A stretch of DNA of 23,416 bases from Zygnema cylindricum (taxonomy: Eukaryota > Streptophyta > Zygnematophyceae > Zygnematales > Zygnemataceae): contig JBBHKE010002480.1 of assembly GCA_037447655.1 (NCBI GenBank), positions 35,762-59,177 on the forward strand. The letters are read 5' to 3'. Below the pieces are notes generated by a model, which was not told the origin of the DNA, made no database searches, and worked only from the letters and a program-made list of their open reading frames with translations. Both the position numbers and the translations under genes were made by a program. Of the stretch, positions 10,867 through 19,600 are shown one piece after another; within the stretch, counting starts at the first letter, position 1, and the number at the start of each line of letters is the position of its first letter.

Positions 10867-11958
10867 GTAACTTAGCGAGCTTACTTTGTATTTTAGCGCG
10901 GATCCGCCGGACCCGGTTTTCAAGTGTCCCTATGTCTGTAAGGGAGAAATTGTAACTTGCGCGTGTGACGATTGTATACATCGACAATACCCGTGACGGT
11001 TGTCAACGTCTACAATCTTTGGTCGCACGTTATTTTTTATAATTGCTTGTGACGTCGCATTGTCTTACCGTGACATTGTAGACGTACCGCCTTCCAGCCT
11101 GTGCCTTTTCACGGTTGAAGACGAGGCACTTTGCGTTTGCGTCTTCTACCCGGTCGACGTGAAATGGCATCGGAATTCGAAGACCCTTGCAAAAAAAAAA
11201 ATCCGTAATGGACGAAACTGGACAAAACTAAACAAATCGTGTACTTTTCTTCGTCATATTCGAACGCAAACAAACAAAACATAACGAATTTTGTACTTTT
11301 CTTTGTCTTTGGAAATCATGTGCTTTTTTTCATAATTTACGACACGTGCGAGTATATGTTCCTATTTGTTTGTAGAAAATCCCTAGTTTTAAAACACATC
11401 GCGCATGTGCTTTAAACGTAAGTTTGAAGATGACATTTTTTGTCGTCAAAGTGGGTCGAAAAACACAAGACGACAAATTTTCATACATCTTAAATTCGAG
11501 GATGACGCAAATTGTACTCTACAAATTTTCGATTCTTTCGTACGGATGCAACTTACGCAGTTTGGAGCTAAGTTTTAAAGGAAAACGACAAAAAAAAACC
11601 CTTACCTATGCACATGGGGACACATCCTAATAAATCCATAATTCTAATTTGGTTTTGCGAACGCGTTTGTCGAAAACTCGACTCCACATTTATTCTAAGC
11701 GCAGTTCTGTATGCGACCGACATAAGTTAACTAAAATCTCAGTGTGATTTTCGGTAATGAAGTACAACTTTTTACTAGCAAGCACATTCCACACCATACT
11801 ATTCATGAAATAAGTACGGACATTCCATTGACGCTAATTCACAAGAACCGTAATTAACGTCACGGATAAAATAGAATATGTCACTGTAATTTGGGTATTA
11901 ATGTCAAAATTTTGGGTCGCCTATATAAAGTACATAAGTCTAATAAAGATTCACGGTG

Positions 11959-12083
11959 TACAGTACATTACTAATTAAACCTTACAATTTTTGCCCTACG
12001 GACAACGTGTGAGACATGCGGGGCAACGCCCACATTCATTTCGTTTTACGAAGCGCCGCGCCGCGCGGACATGGTGTGAATAA
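11959..12083. other. Short unique spacer between T element and H2
   Basis: About 125 bases after the T element. The first 17 bases still match the end of copy B; the rest, including GCGCCGCGCCGCGCGG, is not shared with anything else seen here. Confidence 0.5.
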
Positions 12084-12866
12084 GGGTCTGTCCCCATATG
12101 CATAAGGGTTTTGTTTTGTCGTTTTCCTATAAAACTTAGCGCCGTACTGCCTAATTTGCAACCGTATGAGGGAATAACAAATTTGTAGAGTGCAATTAAC
12201 GTCATCCTCGAATTTAGGATGTATGAATATTTGTCGTCTTGTGTTTTTAGACCCACTTTCACAACAAAAAACGTCATCTTTAACCTTACGTTTAAAACAC
12301 ATGCGCCATGTGTTTTAAAACTAGGTATTTTCAATAAACAAATAGGAACATTTATTCGCACGTGCCTTAATTTTCGAAACTTTTCATATGATTTCCTATG
12401 ACAAAGAAAATTACAGAATTCGCTATGTTTTGTCCGTTTGCGTTCGAATACAACGAAAAAAAGTGCAGCATTTGTTTGGTTTTGTCCGTTTTTGTCCAGT
12501 ACGGTTTTTTTTTTTTAGGGGTCTTCAAATTCCAATGCCATTTCACGTCGACCGGATAGGAGACGCAATGGCAAAGCTCCTCGTCTTCAACCGCGAAACG
12601 ACACAGTCTGAAAGGAGGTACGTCTACAATGTCACGGTGAGACATGCGACGTCACAACCAGTTCCAAAAAATAACGTGCGACAACACAGATTGTAGACGT
12701 TGACAACCGTCATAGGTATTGTCGACGCATACAATCGTCACAAACGTAAGTTACGATTTCGTCCTTGTAGACATAGGGACACTTGGAAACCGGGTCCGGC
12801 GGATCAGCGCTAAAATACAAAGTAAGTTCGCTAAGTTACAATTACATGGGGACATGGGACATACCC
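12084..12866 (-). mobile_element. H-family element H2, inverted relative to H1
   Basis: Ends GGGTCTGTCCCCATATGC and ATGGGGACATGGGACATACCC, with TAA at both sides (12081-12083, 12867-12869). Read on the minus strand it follows H1 closely (GTAACTTAGCGAACTTAC, GATCCGCCGGACCCGGTTT, TCAAGTGTCCCTATGTC patterns). It is uninterrupted, so it gives the empty site for the insertion in H1. Confidence 0.88.
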
Positions 12867-12869
12867 TAA

Positions 12870-13608
12870 GGGTGCGTCTTTATGTACTTCAAACGTAGAG
12901 ATTTGTTTTTGTTTTTTAGCGCAGATCCGGCGGACTCGGATTTCGGGTGTCCCTATGTGTACCAAACGAAATATCACTTGAAGGCGTGACGATTGTATAC
13001 ATCGAGAATGCCCGCGATGGCTGCCGACAATGTACAATATGTGATGACATAACAAATTTTTTAAAAATTCCTTGGACGTCGCGAGAATGCGAGGCTGCGT
13101 GAAAATGGTGGCGGTTGCGAATTGCAGGGGCGCCATCAAAGATTTCTCAAGATTTTGTCAAATGGCATTAGAATTTTCAGATACTTGGAATGGAAAAGTC
13201 AGTACTGAACAAAACGCGAAAAAACAAAACAAATTGTGTACTTTGTTGGACGCAAACGGACAAAATATAACGAATACTGTACCTTTCGCCGTCGCTTTAA
13301 TTCGTTTGAAATTTTTGAAAAAAAACATTGCATGTGCAAATAGGTGTTCCTATTTTATTTTCAAAAATACTTTGTTTTAAAACACATCGGCTTTTTATTT
13401 TAAAGAAAAGTTTGAAGATTACGTTTTTTGGCGTGGCTGGTTGAAGAACACAAGACGACAAGTTGTAGTCTATTTTAAATTCGATGATGACGCAAAATGT
13501 ACTTTTATTTTTTTATATTTTTTTGTGCGGCTGAAACTTACGCGATACGGCTCTAAGTTTTATAGGAAAACGACAGAATAAAAACCCTTACTTAAGCACA
13601 CAGAGACC
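12870..13608 (+). mobile_element. H-family element H3, abutting H2
   Basis: Starts GGGTGCGTCTTTATG directly after the TAA that ends H2 and finishes CACACAGAGACC followed by TAA. It shares GATTGTATACATCGA, ACACAAGACGACAA and the AGGAAAACGACA block with H1, in the same orientation. More diverged than H1 and H2 are from each other. Non-coding. Confidence 0.82.
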
Positions 13609-13796
13609 TAAATATGTTTAGGGTTTTTTATTGGTCTGTACCTCCACTCTAAAATCCAGGGCTTACCACAAAAAAAAAAAAAAAAAAAATCAGTGAATGA
13701 GACGCATGTAAAAGAAAAAGAAGAAACACAACAGTCTCCTCATGATCAACATGTAACAATGAAGCTGCCTGCTCGAGCATAGAGAAAGCACTTTTA

Positions 13797-14232
13797 GGGT
13801 GAACTTCCATTGGAGTAAAAGTGGGGTTGTTTACTGGAATCCGTACGATTTCGTACAAATTCGTACCATTTATTTTTTTTCGTCAGACGAAACATGACGA
13901 AGCATGTTTTCAGGTTGGCTCCAATATTATAGGTGTAAGTATCGACCGTTGGATGTCTCACTATTTTAGATTCGCGAAGCAATCGCGCACATCGTCCAGT
14001 GTGAGGAAACTCTCCTAACTGGACGAGAGTTTCCTCACATTGGACGAGAGTTTCCTCACACTGGACGATGTGCGCGATTGCTTACATCCAACGGTCGAAT
14101 CTTACGCCTATAATATTGGAGCCATCCTGTAAACATGTTTCATCTGACAAAAAAAAAAATTGGTACGAATTTGTACAAAATCGTACGGCTTCCAGTAAAC
14201 AACCCCACTTTTCCTCTAATGGAGTAGAGGCC
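13797..14232. mobile_element. M-family foldback element in copy B
   Basis: Left end GGGTGAACTTCCATTGG, with a similar inverted right end; copy A lacks it (7641-7655). The arms pair almost throughout: GGCTCCAATATTATAGG near 13917 against CCTATAATATTGGAGCC near 14108, and GCAATCGCGCACATCGTCC at 13978 against its complement near 14063. A 21-base unit (GGACGAGAGTTTCCTCACA region) is duplicated at the centre. Flanks are TTA and TAA, so the target duplication is imperfect or uncertain. Confidence 0.85.
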
Positions 14233-15034
14233 TAAAATGGAAATGGTAGGGCAGTTCGTGTCATTACCAAAGATCGGTTGCTCGATGTGACGATTCGATT
14301 CGAAGCGCCAGGACGTGACTCAGATCACGACCGAGCCACTCAATAATTGACACGTTACGAGTAGCAATAAAATGAGAAAAACAAAAATACATAAGATTTT
14401 TTGGTTGCACACTTTCGAACTGTTAATGTTTTCTAACTGTAGCAGCACACATATTTTCGCGCCGCCGACAATTACAGTACAGTATCTATATCTTTTGTTG
14501 CCACGTGAAATTAAGGGGTGGTTTTTCGTACGAATAATCTGTTTGACAATTTCACTGTCGTATCTATAACTTCTACGTAGCGTAACAAATTCGCTACAGT
14601 ATAACTTTTACGAAAAAGCGAAGTATTACTTGAGCCTTTACGTTCCGACAAGCGAATATTACATATGTTTGTAATGGTATAGTAAATGCGATCTAAATTT
14701 TCTCGTTTTTGTGCTTTTTGTCGATTACGATGACCATATAGTTACAGTTAGCACTCGGTTTGGGTTTAAACCAAACCGAATGGAGCCAAACAGGAATTCT
14801 GGCGGTTGTGTTTGTCATTTTTTAAACCCAGTTTCAAATACTTTGGTTCGGTTGCTGCGATCTTAAAAGCCGCACCGGTTCGGTTACATTAGGAATTTAG
14901 GACGAACCCGGTTTGAACTTGTTGTGCGAATGTACGGTCAGAAGTACGCATACACGATTATAAATTTGCTATACAAATATGAAAAAAAACAGAAGTGTAC
15001 GAAAAACTAAGATCATATTACAAATTGCTAACTA

Positions 15035-15225
15035 CACCTTGAATCGTTATTAGCGTATAGAAATTATTAGTGTAAAGAAAAAATTAGCATCATTCATCTA
15101 ATTTAATGCCAAGAGACGTGGCAGATTATGGTTCACGTCCTTAAATAGAGTAGTCTTTAAGGTATCAATGTCAAAAATTTGGGGTGCCGATATAGCGTAC
15201 ATAAGGCTAATAACGATTCACGGTG
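15035..15225. mobile_element. T-family MITE in copy B
   Basis: Ends CACCTTGAATCGTTATTAG and CTAATAACGATTCACGGTG with TA on both sides. Its core GAGACGTGGCAGATTATGG and CACGTCCTTAAATAG matches the element in PMT intron 1. Copy A lacks it at 9110-9120. Confidence 0.87.
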
Positions 15226-15751
15226 TACAGTACAGTACAGTAATGTACATTACAGTACGGTACTGTACTATCTGTGTTGGGGAAAACGACTGTTTCGGGT
15301 CATAAAGCGCGCTTTTCGAGAAAAGGAGGCGACTCACGAAAATAGACCGTGAAAAGATCCGCTGAGAATTGGCACAGCCGCGAGAAATCTGGCGGACTTG
15401 TTGTTTCATGACGCGTGCACGCTTTTTCCGTTTTAGAACGTAAAAGGATACGCTAAAACTGCCCGTGAAATTTCTAAAAGAATTTCTTTACCGTTGCAAA
15501 AAGAAAAACTTGATTCGTCCAATTTGTGAGTCGATCCTAAAAAAAACTTTTTTCGTGCGCAAAACAGCTGGAAACAAACCATTTCGAGAAAATCCAGTGT
15601 AGACAAAAATAAGGAAAAAATACGCAATTTTAGAGATCAGTGAGTGCGGTGTTTAACTGCAAGTACAGTAGACGGCAAATTCGTACAGCCGTACAAATAC
15701 GGCCGGAGATACCGTCATCTAACGGGCTCGTCACGGTACAGTACATTACTA

Positions 15752-15961
15752 ACTATTCTATTAGTGTGAATAGTTTTTCCGTCTCTTAAAACATCTTTTC
15801 TCCGTACACACTTGTCTGATTTGCAATTTGAGACCTCCAATCGAAAGCTGAGAATCCTACCTTTCAATCGAAACCGTCAGATCCACAATCCGACAAGTGT
15901 GTACGGAGAAAACACGTTTTAAGTGAAGAAAAAACATCAACCCTAATAGCGATACACGGTG
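15752..15961. mobile_element. T-family foldback MITE upstream of the FKBP gene
   Basis: The right end GCGATACACGGTG and TA are intact; the left end is worn (ATTCTATTAGTG). Inner arms (ATCTTTTCTCCGTACACACT and GTGTGTACGGAGAAAACACG) place it with the copies at 2171 and 3424. It ends only 88 bases before the first FKBP ATG. Confidence 0.8.
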
Positions 15962-16028
15962 TACTGTATTTTCAACGTGCGAACCCATCCTTTAGTGCAG
16001 GAATCATCATCCTTAGATTTCCATTGCG

Positions 16029-16345
16029 CTACGTGGCAATTCAATTGAGATGGCGATGTCTGCCACGTGTCCACTTTTAACGTCCGCTAACATGCCCACC
16101 CCTCGTCATTTTGCCACGTGTCAGCTGTTCAAGCGTCAACTTTCTCCCTCCGGAATTTTCCAGCCACCTCCATTAGCCACGTGTCCTTTCAACACCAGTC
16201 CACACTCCTCGCATTACCGGCCATCTTTTTCCCCTTCCACGTGTCATTTTCATGAAGAACCTGCTGTCACATCACTCCCTCATCTTCCTCCTCATGGAGA
16301 ACCATCTCCTCTTTCATCGCATGCCTCTCACATTGGAGCCACGTG
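16029..16345 (+). promoter_or_regulatory. Cluster of G-box/ABRE-like elements
   Basis: CACGTG occurs at 16064, 16115, 16178, 16238 and 16340, each as (G/T)CCACGTGTC on the same strand; TACGTGGC lies at 16029. CACGTGTC is a known bZIP/bHLH target linked to light and abscisic-acid responses. All five lie within the first open exon of the FKBP gene with spacings divisible by three, so they may be coding repeats, regulatory sites, or both. Confidence 0.6.
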
Positions 16346-16604
16346 TCACCTCCTGGAGGTATCTCCTGTTTTGTCCCTTTGTGACTCGCAGTCTGGGCCT
16401 CTCCCTCCTCCCTCCCCTCTTTCAAATGTAGAGTTAGGGTTTCAGCCTCAAATTCAGAAAATGGCGGTATTAAAGTCAGACATTCCAAGGCGTAGTATTC
16501 TCATGGCCGCCTTCTTCCTCTCCTTTCAATTAAGCGAAGGAGCCATGGTGGCTCAAGCATTGCCTCCTCCTCCGGAACCGGATCTTGTCGTTTTGCGGTG
16601 GGAT
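16050..16604 (+). CDS. FKBP exon 1: transit peptide and Tat lumen signal
   Basis: Open from ATG 16050 (in-frame TAG near 16014) past 16604. The first 137 residues are Ser/Thr/Pro-rich with repeated ATC(P/Q/H), suiting a stromal transit peptide. Then Met138 begins KSDIPRRSIL..., a twin-arginine signal with VAQA|L cleavage near residue 170. If Met138 (16461) were the start, only eight residues would precede the twin arginine, too few for a stromal import signal. The 3' end is uncertain: GAT|GTCCCT (16604) would join GTT 17537 in phase 0 but is a weak donor; the frame stays open to 16640. Confidence 0.65.
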
Positions 16605-19600
16605 GTCCCTTTTTTTAAAGGCTCTGCAGGACCTTTTTAGGGTTCCATTGTGTTTGCATATTTGTTTGTTTGTGGTTTATTTAGTATTCCTTTTCGTATT
16701 CTTTTCGTAATTGTCGCATTGCAAAAGTTAGGGTTTCTAAAGCTAATAATTAGGGGAGGGTGGGTGGGATTCAGACAGCTCTTTTACCACACCAGCAGGA
16801 GTGAGGGTACAAGGTGAATTAAAGTTCCTTTGGGTATAATATGAAAAAATGGTCTTTTGCGTACATTTGAATTTATACCAATTTGGTTCTAGTTTTTTAT
16901 GGACGAATTTTGATAAAATGACTCGTACGGAAAGTACATTGTCGATATCCCTTCCTTTACTTACCACACAATTGCACTTTCTGCTGTAAACGTGTGTGGT
17001 TTTCACTAATTTTGACTCAAGATGTATCTTGTATCCCTTTTTAATTTTGTTGTTTGGTCGAATTATGACTATGTACTACACCCTTTATCATAATTGACTG
17101 TAGTTACTAGTAATATAAGACATTATCATTTGTAAGCATCTTTCTTTTTGTTTTCCACGCACACCTGTGAAGGCCATAGAATCGAGTTCTCCTTTGGACA
17201 CATGAAATTGCGTGGACTTTATGGTTTTTTCACCTGGACCCAATGCATTTTCATATTAGATACGGTATATTAATTAGTATGGACGACTAATTTGGCAAAA
17301 ACCACACTTGAATAAGTATGGTACAAGTATTAAATCCGTGCTTATGTTTGAAAATATACGAATAGTGGTGTCAAATGGAGTACATTTTTAAGGTTTTTCA
17401 GGCTTTTAACCGAAAAATAGAGTTACGTTGAAATTCCGTTCACAAATGCGGTTCCAAACAGGTGTAGCTTAAAAGGAAGATTCTCATTCCTATACTTTTC
17501 TTTACCTTTTTTTGTTTTTTTTTGCACGGCACAGAGGTTATTGAAGGAAGTGGACCCGAGGCTCAACCGGGAAATATAGTACAATTTAATTATGTTTGTC
17601 GGCGATCAAATGGGTATTATGTCTACAGGTATTTTTTCTTTTTTAGCAATGTGAATAATTGGAGGAAGAAATTGCGTTAACTTTTCATATGAGCCAGAAG
17701 AATTTTTTTTTTTTTTTTTTTTTGAGGATGTATTCCAATAGATTTTAAATAATTAGGATATGGTAATAACAAGGTAAAAGAAAATAATATATCTAGTTTT
17801 TCAAAGTTGATTTTTTCCCGCAAAATTGAAACCACATAATACTTGAAATTGTGGGTTTAAATTTTCCTTATCTTACAGAAATCCTTTTTGGAGTTGAGAG
17901 AGAGGGACGGGACGAGGGAGATTGAGAGTTAGAAGGAGAAGGATGAGGAGAGGAATGAGGAGAGAGATGAGGAGAGAGGTGAGGAGAGGGATGAGGAGAG
18001 AGATGAGGAGAGAGGTGAGGAGAGGGATGAGGAGAGGGGTGAGGAGAGGGATGAGGGATGAGGAGAGAGATGAGGAGAGGGGTGAGGAGAGAGATGAGGG
18101 GAGGGATGAGGAGAGAGATGAGGACAGGGATGAGGAGAGAGATGAGGAGAGGGATAAGGAGAGGGATGAGGAGGGCAAAAAAAGAGAGACAGACAGAAGC
18201 AGGGGGAAGGAGAAAGACAGGAAATTGGAACGTGAGGGAGAGGGCGATAGAGAGGACGAAGCAGAGGTTGGGTGACGGGGAGGGAGGGGGGGAGAGGGAG
18301 AGAGGGGAGGAGAAGGATAGGAGACATCTAATTATTTGAGAGTTTCCATTGTCTTCCCCCTTTCAGCACCGTGGATCCCTTCAACGGCGATGCCCAGCCT
18401 GTCCAGTTTCCACTCGGGCAGGGACAGGTAAAGCCTCCATCTCCCTCTCCTTCTCCCTCTCCCTATCCCTCTCCTTTTTCCTATCCCTCTCCCTCTCCGT
18501 ATACCTCGACTTCTCCCTCCCCCTCTCCCTCTTCCTCTCCTTCACCGTCTCCTTCTCCCTCTCCCTCTCTCTCTCTTTCTTCCACTCCCTATCTCTCTTT
18601 CTTCCACTCCCTATCTCTCTCGCTGTCACCCTCCCTTTTTCTCTTGCTCTCTTTCTCGAACTCGCTCTAGCTCTTGCTCTCGCTCTTGCATTCACAACTG
18701 CTATTACTCTCCATCTCCCTCACCCTCTCCCTCTCACTCTCCTGCTTACTCTCCCTCCTTTTATTTCTCTCTCTCTCCCTTTCCATTTTCCTCTCCCTCA
18801 CCCTTCTCCCTCTCCCTCTCCCTCTCCCTCTCCCTCTCCCTCTCCCTCCCTCTCGCTCGCTCACCCTCGCCCTCCCCAACTGCCCAACCCTCTCCCTCTG
18901 CCTCCCCCCTTCCTCTCCACCTTCCCTCCCCTTCCTCTCCACCTTCCCTCCCCTCCCCCTCCCCCCCCCCTCCCCCTCCCCTCCTCCCTCTCCCCTCCCC
19001 CAAAAAATTAGCGTAAACATTCGTTTGGCACTTAACGCCAATTTGTGTGTCGACTTAGTAGCGTGTACGCTGAGCTGTCAACAATACTATTTCAAGTGCA
19101 GGTGTACTATCCTGACAGTTTTCGCGGAGATACGTCTTTGTGGGGTTTGGACATCGTATGAAACATGTAAATTATAGTAAAATTTACGCTATTTTATGCT
19201 TTATATTTTTTAATATTCCTCTCTTTTCGGCCCAACCAGTACTGAAATCTAAAATAACATGTGAAACGCACCTAATGTTGTAGAAATGAGATGTCATGTG
19301 GATGTGATGTACGGAAACGAGCTTCTCGTATTTCGACGAACGTAATATAAAATGTTTAACACTGAATAAATACTTTCCATATTAGCATTAATTATATTTT
19401 AATGTTAATTACACTAATTTATGATTTTGACAAAATTAGAGTTATTAAGGTGGTGTGCCCGTGTAACCGAAACTTTGGAATGTTACTTCGGATTTCAGCG
19501 CAGATTTTCAGTTGTACTTTTCAAAGTGTTCCTATGTCCAAGAACGAAATCGTTACTTGGGCTTTCGTTACTTTAAATATGTAACAGTTGTAGACACTCC

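Larger units (their letters stand above)
10094..11627 (+). mobile_element. H-family element H1, itself interrupted
   Basis: Left end GGGTTTGTCCCCATGTAC, right end CATGGGGACACATCC, flanked by TAA (10091-10093, 11628-11630). It is split by the insertion at 10124-10866; without it the unit is about 781 bases, close to H2 (783) and H3 (739). It lies within the T element 9869-11958. No transposase, so non-autonomous and probably PIF/Harbinger-like by target site. Confidence 0.85.
9869..11958. mobile_element. T-family element enlarged by nested insertions
   Basis: Ends CACCGTGAATCG and GATTCACGGTG, with TA on both sides (9867-9868, 11959-11960). Copy B has the exact unoccupied site at 15737-15738. 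Without the H element inside it would be roughly 550 bases. The right end resembles that of the copy at 15035 (TCAAAATTTTGGGTCGCC against TCAAAAATTTGGGGTGCC). Non-coding. Confidence 0.88.
7499..11975 (+). repeat. Segmental direct repeat, copy A (PMT 5' flank)
   Basis: It begins at CCTCCACTCTATAATCCAG, 5 bases upstream of the PMT start codon, and ends at TACAGTACATTACTAA. Long blocks are nearly identical to 13641-15750, for example 7656-8057 against 14232-14685, and 9390-9868 against 15252-15738. Copy A alone carries the insertions at 8058-8770 and 9869-11958, plus an unshared stretch of about 260 bases at 9125-9390. The duplicated material includes the expected PMT 5' UTR and promoter. It has no coding sequence. 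Confidence 0.85.
13641..15750 (+). repeat. Segmental direct repeat, copy B
   Basis: Same orientation as copy A and starting at the same CCTCCACTCT. Copy B carries its own insertions (13797-14232 and 15035-15225) and lacks those of copy A. It is not preceded by any PMT coding sequence. It also has extra ACAGTA units near 14475 and 14595, and a palindromic GTACAGTA-rich patch at 15224-15265. Confidence 0.85.

Noticed and set aside
11000-13380. Frames of 60-120 residues within the H elements
   Set aside because: They are not conserved as frames among the four H copies and show no transposase motif.
16267-16488. Acidic 73-residue frame on the minus strand
   Set aside because: Antisense of the FKBP transit-peptide exon, with no splice or domain support.
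17873-18339. Open frames on both strands with RRxMRRE or SSLSSSL repeats
   Set aside because: They are products of the purine minisatellite; every frame is open because the tract has few stops.
18349-19011. Long open frame rich in Ser/Leu/Pro on the plus strand
   Set aside because: It is a translation of the (CTCCCT)n tract and crosses a real FKBP exon in another frame.
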